A stretch of DNA of 64,000 nucleotides from Sphingomonas sp. S2M10 (GTDB taxonomy: Bacteria; Pseudomonadota; Alphaproteobacteria; Sphingomonadales; Sphingomonadaceae): NCBI RefSeq assembly GCF_012650175.1, contig NZ_JAAILI010000043.1, forward strand, positions 62,001 to 126,000, read 5' to 3'. How positions within the stretch are numbered: the stretch's first letter is position 1; each line of letters starts with the position of its first letter. The notes under the pieces were generated by a model. That model searched no databases, was not told where the DNA came from, and saw nothing but the letters and a program-made list of their open reading frames with translations. This document shows positions 17,560 through 25,919 of the stretch, in pieces. A program made the position numbers and the translations under genes.

Positions 17560-18222
17560 TTAGCGGGCAGCGGACGGATTTGCGGATAATGCGGATCGCG
17601 CCGCCGCCGCGAGTCCGGGATCGAGCTTCAGCATCACACCAACCATCTCGTTGCGATAACTGGCCGTCGGCGGCACGAGGCGCAGCGCCCTGCCCCAAGC
17701 CTGCCTCGCCGCGGCCAGATCCCCGGACCGCGCAAGCGCGATGCCGCGATAGAAAGGCGGCCCGGGATGGTTGGGCGCGAGTTGCTCGGCCCTGTCGAAG
17801 GCATAGCGGGCAGCGGGGGAAATCTGGTCGCCGTCATGCTCGGCGAGCGCAAGCCCGAGGCCGGCCCATAGCCCCAGATCATTTGGCGCCTTGCGCACCG
17901 CCCCCAGCATCACGGTCGCGGCGCGTTGCGGTGAACCGACCCGCGTCATCGCATCGGCCGCCATGAAGTAGCTATAGTCGAAGTTGAACCGCCCGAAGAG
18001 CCCTTCGCGCGCCGCGATCAGATCGGGATCGAGCGGTCGCACGCTGGTGACGCCTTGGGCCGGGCGATCGGGCAGGCCGGGCTGCCCTTGCCAGGCATAG
18101 CCAGCGCCCGCCAGCATCACCGCCATCGCGGGCACCGTCCAGAAGCGCCTTGGGAAGCGAATGAGTAGCAATAGCGCAAGTGCGCCTAGCGCGAAGCCCC
18201 CAAAGACAAGCCAACCCGTCAT
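17560..18222 (-). CDS. ccmI: Cytochrome c maturation TPR protein (CcmI/CycH-like)
   Basis: A 220-residue protein with two N-terminal membrane helices (LVFGGFALGALALLLLI and FWTVPAMAVMLAGAGYAW) and a periplasmic TPR-type domain (LGLWAGLGLALAEHDGD, AFDRAEQLAPNHPGPPFYRG). CcmI chaperones apocytochrome c to the CcmFH haem ligation complex. It is the last gene of the leftward ccm operon; its ATG overlaps the stop of ccmH. It is shorter than the classical two-domain CcmI, keeping the membrane part and a minimal TPR unit. Confidence 0.82.
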   Translation of the reverse strand: MTGWLVFGGFALGALALLLLIRFPRRFWTVPAMAVMLAGAGYAWQGQPGLPDRPAQGVTSVRPLDPDLIAAREGLFGRFNFDYSYFMAADAMTRVGSPQRAATVMLGAVRKAPNDLGLWAGLGLALAEHDGDQISPAARYAFDRAEQLAPNHPGPPFYRGIALARSGDLAAARQAWGRALRLVPPTASYRNEMVGVMLKLDPGLAAAARSALSANPSAAR

Positions 18223-18626
18223 GCCGTCTTTCCCTTGAACAGGCGGCGCGCGATCAGCAGCCCGAAGGCCAGCAGCACCAGCGGCGTCAGCCACAGCGGC
18301 GCGGTCGCCCAGCGAAGCGGCGGGTCGTAGGTGACATAGTCGCCATAGCGCTCCATCAGCCACGTACGGACCTGGGCGGGGCGCTCGCCCGCAGCAATCC
18401 GCTGGCGCACCAGCGCGCGCATCTCTCCCGCCATGTCGGCGTCGCTGTCGGCGATGCTCTGGCCCTGGCAGACGAGACAGCGCAGCGTCTCCATCAACGC
18501 CTTGGCCTGCGCTTCCTGCTCGGGGTCTGACAGCTGGGTATAGGCGAGCGGCGACGCCGGCAGCGCCGAGTCCGCGTGCGCGGGGGCGGCCAGCAGCAAC
18601 GCGAACGGCAGCAGCTTCCGCCTCAT
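18219..18626 (-). CDS. ccmH: Cytochrome c-type biogenesis protein CcmH
   Basis: A 135-residue thiol oxidoreductase with a signal peptide (ends APAHA), the CcmH/CcL2 signature LRCLVCQGQSIADSDA (redox pair C50/C53), and a C-terminal membrane anchor (LWLTPLVLLAFGLLIARRLF). It reduces apocytochrome c haem-binding cysteines in the periplasm with CcmG. It overlaps ccmI by four bases and ccmG at its start by four bases. Confidence 0.94.
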   Translation of the reverse strand: MRRKLLPFALLLAAPAHADSALPASPLAYTQLSDPEQEAQAKALMETLRCLVCQGQSIADSDADMAGEMRALVRQRIAAGERPAQVRTWLMERYGDYVTYDPPLRWATAPLWLTPLVLLAFGLLIARRLFKGKTA

Positions 18627-19150
18627 CGCGCCTTTTCCAGTGCGGCGAGCAGCCGGGGCACGTCCTCGGCGCGGATGTCGCCGACATGCTGGTCGACGAT
18701 CACGCCGCGCGCGTCGATCACGAAGGTTTCCGGCACGCCCGACGATCCGAGCGACAGCTGCGCCCGCATCGCGGCATCGTCGCCGATACGCGTATAGGGA
18801 TCGCCGTTGCGCGCGAGAAAGGCCTGCAGCGCCGGCGCGGTATCGCGCACGGCAATGGCATCGATCTCTGCGCCCGCCTGGCGCAGCTTGAGCAGTTGGG
18901 GCGCCTCGGCCACGCAGGGGATGCACCAGCTGGCGAAGACATTGAGCAACCGCGGTTTGCCCTTGGGCAACAGCGCGGTGTCCAGGCCGGGCTTGCCGTC
19001 GACGATGGCGGGCAACTGCATCGCAGGCAGCGGCTTGCCGATCATCGCCGAGCGGACGATGCGGTCACTCGGCTCGATCAATCCGTTCACCACCAGCGCG
19101 AAGACCAGCACGAACAGCGCGAGCGGCAGCCAGATCAGCAGCTTCTTCAT
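18623..19150 (-). CDS. ccmG: Thiol:disulfide interchange protein CcmG/DsbE
   Basis: A 175-residue membrane-anchored periplasmic thioredoxin. The anchor is at residues 4-22 (LLIWLPLALFVLVFALVVN), the active site is ASWCIPCVAEAP (C76/C79), and the cis-proline loop is GSSGVPETFVID. It passes reductant from CcdA/DsbD to CcmH and apocytochrome c. ATG 19150 (MKKLL) is chosen; ATG 19156 (MGMKK) is two codons upstream. It overlaps the end of ccmF. Confidence 0.95.
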   Translation of the reverse strand: MKKLLIWLPLALFVLVFALVVNGLIEPSDRIVRSAMIGKPLPAMQLPAIVDGKPGLDTALLPKGKPRLLNVFASWCIPCVAEAPQLLKLRQAGAEIDAIAVRDTAPALQAFLARNGDPYTRIGDDAAMRAQLSLGSSGVPETFVIDARGVIVDQHVGDIRAEDVPRLLAALEKAR

Positions 19151-21075
19151 GCCCATTCCTCCTGCGCGCGCGCTTCGCGACGCGCCCGCAATATCCGGCC
19201 CAGCAGCGATAGGAGTCCGCCCAGTGCGATCAGGCCGCCTCCCGCCCAGATCAGCGTGACGAACGGCTTCCACCACAGGCGAAGCTGCCACCGCCCCGCC
19301 CCGTCCGCCGCGCCGAGCACGGTGTAGATCTGCCCGTCCCACAGCGTGGCGATCGCAGCCTCGCTGGTCGTCGTCGGCGGATTGGCGAAGAAGCGCTGCT
19401 GGGGTAGCAGCTCGAAGGGCGCGCCGGTCCCCCGCCGGACCTGCAGCCGCGCCTCCATCGCCGACCAGTTGGGGCCGAGAGCGGGGCGGACTTCCACCAG
19501 CGTGACCTTGAACGGGCCGACGGTGAGATTGTCACCCGCCGCGATCGCCGCCAGCCGTTCCTGCTTGAACAGCGTGTCCGCCGCCATGCCGGCGAGGCTC
19601 ACCGCCATGCCCAGATGCGCCACGACCATGCCGTAGATCGGCAGCGGCGTGCGGCGCAGATTGCGCTTCCACAAGGGCGCCACGCTGGCGGCAGCCAGCC
19701 CGAAGGCAAGGGCCAGGGCCAGCACCGCGACCGGCGCGGTGAACCCCGACAACGCGAAGAAAAGCGCGAACGCCACGCCAGCCACCGCCACCGGCACGGT
19801 GAGCCGCGAGAGCAGCGCCTGGGCGGAGTCCTTCCGCCAGCGCAGCAGCGGCCCCGCGGCCGTCCCCAGGATCAGGAACAGTGCGATCGGCACCGCGGTC
19901 TTCTCGAAGAAAGGCGCGCCGATCGAGAGCTGCACCCCCATCGCCTGCGCGACCAGCGGATAGAGCGTGCCGATCAGCACCACGCCGAGGATCACGCTGA
20001 GCAGCAGATTGTTGAGCACCAGCGCCGCCTCGCGGCTGACCAGCTGGAAGGTCGCGCCCTGCGTCACCGTGCCCACCCTCGCGCCGAACAGCGCCAGCGC
20101 CCCGCCGATATAGAGGCCGAGCAGCGCGAGCAGGAAGGTCCCGCGCGTCGGGTCCACGGCGAAGGCGTGGACGCTCACCAGGATGCCCGAACGGACCAGG
20201 AAGGTGCCGACCATCGACATCGAGAAGGCGACCACCGCCAGCATCAGCGTCCAGGCGCGCAGCCCGTCGCGCGTCGCCAGCACGTTGACCGAGTGGAGCA
20301 AGGCGGTTGCCGCGAGCCAGGGCATCAGCGAGGCATTCTCCACCGGGTCCCAGAACCACCAGCCGCCCCAGCCGAGCTCGTAATAGGCCCAGTAGCTGCC
20401 CGCCGTGATGCCGATGGTGAGGAAGATCCAGGCGGCGAGCACCCAGGGCCGCATCGCCTTGGCGAAGGCGGGGCCCACGTCGCGCATCAGCAGCGCGGCG
20501 ACCGCGAAGCTGAACGCCACCGACAGCCCGACATAGCCGAGATACAACGTCGGCGGGTGGAAGGCGAGGCCGGGGTCCTGCAGCAGCGGGTTGAGCCCCT
20601 GCCCGTCCGCCGGCGCGGGGTTGAGCCGCGCAAAGGGGTTCGAGGCGAAGGCGAGGAAGGCGTAGAAACCGATCGCGATCGTCGCCTGTGCTGCGAGCGT
20701 CGCCGACAGCGTCTCCGCCACCAGCCGCCGCTCGAACAGCGCGACGCCGGCCCCGGCGACCGCCAGGACGGTGACCCAGAGCAGCATCGAACCCTCATGG
20801 TTCCCCCAGGCGCCGGCGACCTTGTAGAGCATCGGCTTCAGCGAATGGCTGTTCTCCGCCACCAGCAGCACCGACATGTCCGAGGTGACGAACAGCCGGA
20901 CCAGGATCAGGAAGGCGAGCAGCGCGAACAGCGCCTGAACCATCGCAATCTTGCGCACCGCCGGCAGCAACGCGGTTGGGTCGCCGGCACGCGCGGCGGC
21001 GGCGCCCAGCAGCAGCTGCGCAATGGCGAAAGCCGTGGCGAGCCACAGCGCCGCAAGCCCGGCTTCGGCGATCAT
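19147..21075 (-). CDS. ccmF: Haem lyase CcmF
   Basis: A 642-residue polytopic protein with the haem-handling WWD motif (GWGGWWFWDPVENASLMPW) and the preceding conserved SYWAYYELG. About fourteen membrane helices are visible, and the C-terminal periplasmic part (LAAIAAGDNLTVGPFKVTL) is typical. It ligates haem from CcmE onto apocytochrome c together with CcmH and CcmI. It overlaps ccmE by four bases. Confidence 0.96.
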   Translation of the reverse strand: MIAEAGLAALWLATAFAIAQLLLGAAAARAGDPTALLPAVRKIAMVQALFALLAFLILVRLFVTSDMSVLLVAENSHSLKPMLYKVAGAWGNHEGSMLLWVTVLAVAGAGVALFERRLVAETLSATLAAQATIAIGFYAFLAFASNPFARLNPAPADGQGLNPLLQDPGLAFHPPTLYLGYVGLSVAFSFAVAALLMRDVGPAFAKAMRPWVLAAWIFLTIGITAGSYWAYYELGWGGWWFWDPVENASLMPWLAATALLHSVNVLATRDGLRAWTLMLAVVAFSMSMVGTFLVRSGILVSVHAFAVDPTRGTFLLALLGLYIGGALALFGARVGTVTQGATFQLVSREAALVLNNLLLSVILGVVLIGTLYPLVAQAMGVQLSIGAPFFEKTAVPIALFLILGTAAGPLLRWRKDSAQALLSRLTVPVAVAGVAFALFFALSGFTAPVAVLALALAFGLAAASVAPLWKRNLRRTPLPIYGMVVAHLGMAVSLAGMAADTLFKQERLAAIAAGDNLTVGPFKVTLVEVRPALGPNWSAMEARLQVRRGTGAPFELLPQQRFFANPPTTTSEAAIATLWDGQIYTVLGAADGAGRWQLRLWWKPFVTLIWAGGGLIALGGLLSLLGRILRARREARAQEEWA

Positions 21076-21506
21076 GGCTCCAGCGACTCGCTCTTGTGCA
21101 TCTTCCCCGCCATTTGCGGCGGCATGTAGCGCTCGTCATGCTTGGCGAGCAGATTGTCGGCGGTGAAGCTGCCATCGGGCTGGAACTGGCCTTCCGCCAC
21201 CACGCCCGATCCCTCGCGGAACAGGTCCGGGGTCACGCCGCGGAAGCGGACCGGCACCACGTCCCTGCCGTCGGTGACCTTGAAGGCGATCGAAACGCCG
21301 TCCTTCGCGCGCACCAGCGAGCCCTTCTCGACCATCCCGCCCAGCCGCACCGCCTTGCCCAGCGGCAACGGTTTGCCCGCGACGTCCGCCGGTGCGTAGA
21401 AGAACGCCGCCTGGTCCTTGAGCGCGGACAGCGCGAGCAGCGCGGCGCAGACGATGGCCGCCACCGCCAGCAGCGCGAGCGTCAGCCGTTGATGCTTTGC
21501 CTTCAC
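21072..21506 (-). CDS. ccmE: Cytochrome c maturation haem chaperone CcmE
   Basis: A 144-residue protein with an N-terminal membrane anchor (LTLALLAVAAIVCAALLALS), a beta-barrel core (LGGMVEKGSLVRAKDGVSIA) and the covalent haem-binding histidine H123 in AKHDERYMPP with the partner Y127 (HxxxY). A GTG start at 21506 fits the family's N-terminus KAKHQRL, because no ATG is available without a long false extension; it overlaps the end of ccmD. Confidence 0.95.
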   Translation of the reverse strand: MKAKHQRLTLALLAVAAIVCAALLALSALKDQAAFFYAPADVAGKPLPLGKAVRLGGMVEKGSLVRAKDGVSIAFKVTDGRDVVPVRFRGVTPDLFREGSGVVAEGQFQPDGSFTADNLLAKHDERYMPPQMAGKMHKSESLEP

Positions 21507-21634
21507 CGGCGCCGCCCCAGCGCTTCCGCGGTGGCTTCGGCGCGGCGCATCGCCCGCCAGCTCGCCGCGGCAAGACCGCCGGTGCCGAGCGCCACCACCA
21601 GATAGGCGGCCGTCACGAACCACCAATGATTCAT
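21503..21634 (-). CDS. ccmD: Haem exporter small protein CcmD
   Basis: A 43-residue single-pass membrane protein (MNHWWFVTAAYLVVALGTGG) with a basic C-terminal tail. Size, the aromatic start and the position between ccmC and ccmE identify it. It helps release holo-CcmE from the CcmABC complex. Its ATG lies inside the end of ccmC (ATGA overlap). Confidence 0.88.
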   Translation of the reverse strand: MNHWWFVTAAYLVVALGTGGLAAASWRAMRRAEATAEALGRRR

Positions 21635-22356
21635 TGCGCCGCCCTCCGCCGCAACCGGGCTTCGACCTTCTGCCGGGCGAGCAGCGCGCGCATCCGCATC
21701 AGCACGATCGCGCCGAACAACAGGCTGAATCCCGACAGGGTGAACCACAAAGGCCAGAGCATCGAAGAATCGATGCTGCTGCGGGTAAGCCCGATGCTCT
21801 CCCCCTGGTGCAGCGTGTTCCACCACACCACCGAATAGCGGATGACGGGCAACAGCACCGTGCCTGCGACGCCGAACAGCGCCGGGATGCGCCCGTCGCC
21901 GCTCCGCTCGGCGTCGGCGCGGGCGAGCGCGATCCAGGCGATATAGACGAAGAACAGCAGCAGCATGCTGGTCAGCCGCCCGTCCCATTCCCACCAGGTG
22001 CCCCAGGTCGGTCGGCCCCAGATCGATCCGGTGATCAGGCACAGCGCCGCGAAGGTCGCTCCCACCGGCGCGATCGCGCGCGCGGCGACGATGGCCAGCG
22101 GATGCCGCCAGATCAGATAGCCGAGGCACGCCGCCGCCAGCCCGCTCCACCCGCCCATGCCAAGCCACGCGGTGGGCACATGGATATAGAGGATGCGCAC
22201 GCTGTCCTTCTGCAGATAGTCGGCGGGTGTCTGCGTCAGCCCCGCCCAGGCGCCGAACAGCGTCAGCGCGAGGCCGACCCAGAACAGGGCCGGCGTCAGC
22301 GGCCGGGCGATCTTGAGGAAGCGCGCCGGGTTGGCGAGGGCGTGAAGCATCGGCAC
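21631..22356 (-). CDS. ccmC: Haem exporter protein CcmC
   Basis: A 241-residue protein with six membrane helices, the WWD-type motif (TWGTWWEWDGRLTSML) and the conserved histidines in YIHVPTAWLG and WWNTLHQGESI. It loads haem onto CcmE. It is the first gene of the leftward ccmCDEFGHI operon. The ABC genes ccmA and ccmB, which normally precede it, are not in the window; the gene upstream is divergent. Confidence 0.96.
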   Translation of the reverse strand: MPMLHALANPARFLKIARPLTPALFWVGLALTLFGAWAGLTQTPADYLQKDSVRILYIHVPTAWLGMGGWSGLAAACLGYLIWRHPLAIVAARAIAPVGATFAALCLITGSIWGRPTWGTWWEWDGRLTSMLLLFFVYIAWIALARADAERSGDGRIPALFGVAGTVLLPVIRYSVVWWNTLHQGESIGLTRSSIDSSMLWPLWFTLSGFSLLFGAIVLMRMRALLARQKVEARLRRRAAQ

Positions 22357-22465
22357 CGCGATGGATTAGCCGGGTTTCTCCCCCGATTCCAAGCAGCGAT
22401 TGCATCGCATCGTTCGCCTGGCGCGAAGGGTTGCATTGCCGTGCAGCCTCCGCTACGCGCCCCCG

Positions 22466-22590
22466 GTCATCTGGGGAGTAGCCAGCCGGTGCCATGCGCA
22501 CCGGGCGCCCGCGTCAACATACTTGGCCGAGAGGCCATGGCGCAGGCGGAGCCGCGAGGTTCGGGCGAGACCAATGGCGTCGCATCTCCG
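22466..22590 (+). promoter_or_regulatory. yybP-ykoY manganese riboswitch
   Basis: The conserved blocks of the yybP-ykoY class are present in order on the plus strand: CTGGGGAGTAGCC (22471-22483), a GC-rich hairpin, CGTCAACATAC (22512-22522), a second hairpin (TTGGCCGAGAGGCC), and GGTTCGGGCGAGACC (22558-22572). The two loops dock around Mn2+ in known members and switch on Mn2+ exporters. It lies directly upstream of a GDT1/UPF0016 gene, a typical target. Confidence 0.88.
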
Positions 22591-22651
22591 CTCGTGCCGG
22601 GCGGGGAGGTGCGATGTCGTTGGATTTGCGTCCGCCCGGCCTGGAATCGTT

Positions 22652-23224
22652 TTGGAAGCCCTTCTTACCTCCACCCTGGTCGTGGCGCTCGCCGAAATCG
22701 GCGACAAGACCCAGCTGCTGGCAATCTTGCTCGCCACCCGCTTCAGGAAGCCGGTGCCTATCATCTGCGGCATCCTTGTCGCCACCCTTGCCAACCATTT
22801 CCTCGCCGCCCTGGTGGGCGCCGAAGTCGCCGGGCTGCTGGACAGCCCCTGGTTCCGCTACGCGATCGCCGCCTCGTTCGTCGCGATGGGGCTTTGGACG
22901 CTGATCCCGGACAAGCTCGACGAAGAGGAAGCCCCGAAACCCGCCAGGTTCGGGGCGTTTCTCACCACCGCGATCGCATTCTTCCTCGTGGAAATGGGTG
23001 ACAAGACCCAGATCGCCACGGTTGCGCTCGGCGCGCGCTTCCACGCGGTGCTGCCGGTAACGGCGGGGACGACGCTAGGCATGATGCTCGCCAATGTGCC
23101 GGCGGTGTTCCTCGGCAAGGCGGTGATCGACCGCGTGCCGCTGACGACCGTGCATCGCATCGCCGCGCTGCTGTTCATCGCGATGGGTCTGTGGCTCGCC
23201 GCGCAGACGGCCGGGTGGCTGTAA
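22652..23224 (+). CDS. GDT1/TMEM165-family (UPF0016) Mn2+ transporter
   Basis: A 190-residue membrane protein built of two repeated halves, each with the family motif: AEIGDKTQLLAILLATRF in the first and VEMGDKTQIATVALGARF in the second. Six helices are visible. Bacterial members such as MneA/MntX export manganese, and the upstream yybP-ykoY riboswitch supports that. The start is unclear: TTG at 22652 gives MEALLTSTLVVALAEIGD, the usual family N-terminus, but the only well-placed GGGGAGG ribosome site serves ATG 22614 in a different frame. Confidence 0.88.
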   Translation: MEALLTSTLVVALAEIGDKTQLLAILLATRFRKPVPIICGILVATLANHFLAALVGAEVAGLLDSPWFRYAIAASFVAMGLWTLIPDKLDEEEAPKPARFGAFLTTAIAFFLVEMGDKTQIATVALGARFHAVLPVTAGTTLGMMLANVPAVFLGKAVIDRVPLTTVHRIAALLFIAMGLWLAAQTAGWL

Positions 23225-23235
23225 GACTGTAGATT

Positions 23236-23259
23236 CCTCCCCTGCGACCGCAGGGGAGG
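23236..23259 (+). terminator. Stem-loop after the GDT1 gene
   Basis: A perfect 10-bp inverted repeat, CCTCCCCTGC and GCAGGGGAGG, with a GACC loop, 12 bases past the stop. There is no U-tract; a similar CCTCCCC/GGGGAGG palindrome recurs at 23381-23404, so this may be a dispersed palindromic element rather than a simple terminator. Confidence 0.45.
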
Positions 23260-23380
23260 CGGACCATTCGCGCCAGCAAATGCCGGAGGGGCGGCCGCGA
23301 CACCCCGGCGGTTGCCCGGAATGCAAAAGACCGCGCCTTGCGGCGCGGCCCCTCCACCACCCGGCGATGCCGCACGGCCC

Positions 23381-23404
23381 CCTCCCCGGCTCTGCTGGGG
23401 GAGG
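23381..23404. repeat. Palindromic element CCTCCCC...GGGGAGG
   Basis: Second copy of a CCTCCCC/GGGGAGG hairpin in the same gap between the GDT1 and leucine dehydrogenase genes. Paired palindromes of this type in intergenic DNA resemble REP-like elements of sphingomonads. Only the two copies in this gap were noticed by eye. Confidence 0.4.
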
Positions 23405-23414
23405 ATTTGAACGA

Positions 23415-24464
23415 TTACCGGCCGATCAGGCGCTGGGCAATGCGGTCAGCGACTTCGCTCGACGGATCGCCGGTCGCCTCGCTTTCGTCCCACACCTGGT
23501 TGAGGCGCAGCGGGATCTTCTCGACCCGGGCATCGACCTCGGAACGGTCGCCCTGCCCCAGATATTCGAGCGCGACGTTGATGATGCCGCCGGCGTTGAT
23601 CACATAATCCGGTGCGTAAACAATACCGCGCGCATGCAGGCGATGCCCGTCCTCGCGCGTGGCGAGCTGGTTGTTCGCGCCGCCCGCGACGACGCGCACC
23701 TGGAGCGCCGCGATCGACTGTTCGGTAAGGATCGCACCCAGCGCGCAAGGGCTGAGGATATCGGCCTCATGCGTCAGGATCGCATCGGCATCGATCGCCT
23801 CGGCGCCGAGCTCTGCGGCGAGTGCCCTGGCGCGGTCGCCATGGACATCGGCCAGCGTCAGCTTTGCGCCGTCCGCCGCCAGCAGCCGGGCAAGCCCGCC
23901 GCCGACCGAGCCGACGCCCTGGATCGCGACGCGGACGCCCGCCATCGACTCTACACCAAGGCCACGCTTCGCCGCCGCCTTGACACCGAGATAGACGCCG
24001 CGCGCCGTTACGGGACCCGGATCGCCGCCGGCGCTGCCTGCCGCCACCGGGAGGCCCGAGACGTGCTTGGTCTGGGTCGCGACAACTTTCATCCGGGCTT
24101 CGGACATGCCGACATCCTCGGCGGTCACGTAGCGGCCATGGAGCGATTCGACCGCACGGCCGAACGCCTCGAGCTGCGCCTGGGTGACTTCGGCTCCCGG
24201 CCTGTCGGCCAGGATCACGCCCTTGCCGCCGCCCATCGGGAGATCGGCCATGGCGTTCTTGTAGCTCATCCCGCGCGATAGACGGAGCGCATCGGTGATC
24301 GCGGCGCGGTGATCGGCATAATGCCAAAAGCGCACGCCGCCCGCCGCAGCACCTAGCGCCGTCGAGTGCACCGCGATGATCGCGCTAAGGCCCGAAGCCC
24401 GATCCGAGAAGAGGTGAACGCCCTCGTGGTCGTCGAAATCGGGAAAGCCCCAGTCGGTGATCAT
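23415..24464 (-). CDS. Glu/Leu/Phe/Val dehydrogenase (leucine dehydrogenase type)
   Basis: A 349-residue NAD-dependent amino acid dehydrogenase. The catalytic segment SYKNAMADLPMGGGKGVI supplies K69 and K81, and the Rossmann loop is VAIQGVGSVGGGLARLLAADG. Length and motifs match leucine or phenylalanine dehydrogenases of about 350 residues rather than the longer glutamate dehydrogenases. It would deaminate branched-chain amino acids to 2-oxo acids. It stands alone upstream of the divergently placed palindromes and downstream of tRNA-His. Confidence 0.92.
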   Translation of the reverse strand: MITDWGFPDFDDHEGVHLFSDRASGLSAIIAVHSTALGAAAGGVRFWHYADHRAAITDALRLSRGMSYKNAMADLPMGGGKGVILADRPGAEVTQAQLEAFGRAVESLHGRYVTAEDVGMSEARMKVVATQTKHVSGLPVAAGSAGGDPGPVTARGVYLGVKAAAKRGLGVESMAGVRVAIQGVGSVGGGLARLLAADGAKLTLADVHGDRARALAAELGAEAIDADAILTHEADILSPCALGAILTEQSIAALQVRVVAGGANNQLATREDGHRLHARGIVYAPDYVINAGGIINVALEYLGQGDRSEVDARVEKIPLRLNQVWDESEATGDPSSEVADRIAQRLIGR

Positions 24465-24495
24465 GGATGGATCCGCGCTGCTATGAAGGGGAAAA

Positions 24496-24573
24496 TGGGG
24501 CGACCAACGGGGATCGAACCCGCAACCTCTGGTACCACAAACCAGCGCTCTAACCGATTGAGCTATGGTCGCC
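24496..24573 (-). tRNA. tRNA-His (GTG)
   Basis: A 78-nt cloverleaf on the minus strand with anticodon arm CTGGT-TTGTGGT-ACCAG, anticodon GTG, T arm GCGGGTTCGATCCCCG and encoded CCA. The acceptor is G-1 plus GCGACCA paired with TGGTCGC and C73, so the identity base pair G-1:C73 is encoded in the genome. Confidence 0.96.
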
Positions 24574-24627
24574 GTGAAGGAGTGCGCGCTTAGCGGGCTC
24601 CGAAGCGGAGCGCAAGATCCTTACGCG

Positions 24628-25800
24628 TCATCCGCGCGAAATTCTCACCGCCTCCTCCGGCGTCGTCACGCCCGCGCGCGCCAATGCCCGTGCGGCGGAG
24701 CCCAGATTGGGCGTGCTGATAAAGGCGTGGCGCGCGAGAATCGCCGCGTCACCGCCATCATTCACCAACCGCCGAATCGTCGCGTCGCCGCGAATGGCCT
24801 CGAACACGCCGGTCTGGCCGGCAAAGCCGCTGCCGTCGCACGCCGCGCAGCCCGCGGCGCTGTAAACGATCGCCCCGGGATCGAAGCCAAGCAGTGCCGA
24901 CACCGATCCGGTCGCCTGCTCCGGTGCGCGACACTCCGCGCATAGCTGCCGCACGAGCCGCTGCGCCAGAACCATTCCCAGCGCGGAGGCAAGGTGGAAG
25001 GCTTCCACGCGCCATTGTCGCATCTGCTGGATCGCTCCCACGGCATCCGCGGCCTCGATCCCGGCCAGCACGAGCCGCCCGGCCTGGCTAGCCTGCACAG
25101 CCGCAGCAGCACCGGCGCGGTCTTCCAGCGAATCGATCATCAGCACGTCGAAATCCTGCTCGATCCCGGCGCGCAGCATATCGCCCGTGGCCATGGCCGC
25201 GGCGTCGGCCCAGGTGACACCCAGCATCTCCGGCATCGCGCCCCGCCCCACGGCCAGGCCCAGCCGGGTTCGCGAAACCGCAAGCGCCAGCAGCGCCCGC
25301 AGCGTCGTGCTGCGGCCATGACCGGCAGGTGCGGCCACCAGCACCAGCCCGGGCCGCTCCAGCACCGCGCGCGTCTCGTTCGCCAGCGCCGTGCTCATAC
25401 CCAGCGCTTCCAGCTCCCGATGCGCCGCCTGGCGCAGCGACCGCCGAAGGACGACGCGCTGGCCTTGCACGACCGGCAGCAGGAACAGGTCCACCGCCTC
25501 CCCCGCCCAGCGCAGCGTGCCGCGCTGCGCCGTCGAGGCGGAGGGCGCAAGCCCGGCGGCAGAGGCGATCTGCGTCACCAGCATCTGGGCTTCCTCGTCG
25601 CCCAGCGCGCGGAAAGGGTGAATAAGCCCGGAGGCGCGCAACGAGATCGTCGCGCCCTTCGCGGTGGGCTCGATATGCAGGTGCGACGCCTCGACCTGGG
25701 CGGCTTCGGCGAGCAGCGCGTCGAGTTGCGCCGGCCCGGTTGTTGCCGGGCCCGTGATGGCCTGCTTGGCGCGGGCATGTTGTTCTACATCGATAGGCAT
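24628..25800 (-). CDS. GspE/PilB-like secretion ATPase, degenerate
   Basis: A 390-residue protein with the layout of a type II/IV secretion ATPase: an N-terminal segment VEASHLHIEPTAKGA (SDxHxEP-like), Walker A at about 158-166, Walker B-like region DVLMIDSLED at about 218-227 and a tetracysteine zinc site (C287, C290, C318, C321; LCAEC and CAACDGSGF). The Walker A loop reads AGHGRSTT: the invariant lysine is replaced by arginine, and the Walker B GEIRD-type motif is also altered. ATP hydrolysis is therefore doubtful. A GGGGGA ribosome site supports ATG 25800. No other secretion or pilus gene is nearby, so it is an orphan. Confidence 0.78.
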   Translation of the reverse strand: MPIDVEQHARAKQAITGPATTGPAQLDALLAEAAQVEASHLHIEPTAKGATISLRASGLIHPFRALGDEEAQMLVTQIASAAGLAPSASTAQRGTLRWAGEAVDLFLLPVVQGQRVVLRRSLRQAAHRELEALGMSTALANETRAVLERPGLVLVAAPAGHGRSTTLRALLALAVSRTRLGLAVGRGAMPEMLGVTWADAAAMATGDMLRAGIEQDFDVLMIDSLEDRAGAAAAVQASQAGRLVLAGIEAADAVGAIQQMRQWRVEAFHLASALGMVLAQRLVRQLCAECRAPEQATGSVSALLGFDPGAIVYSAAGCAACDGSGFAGQTGVFEAIRGDATIRRLVNDGGDAAILARHAFISTPNLGSAARALARAGVTTPEEAVRISRG

Positions 25801-25919
25801 TCGCTGTCCCCCTGCTGGACCGCGCCGCGCTACGCAGACTTTGTGACGATCGGCCTGCAACCTTATGACAGTTACGCGTCACGCTGGCATCGATCGACCC
25901 GTTTTGGCAGAAGCGCCCC

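Noticed and set aside
22614..22904. The ATG 22614 frame as an independent gene
   Set aside because: Beyond the first 15 residues it is a Pro/Ser/Arg-rich shadow of the transporter gene; it is kept only as evidence for a frame conflict.
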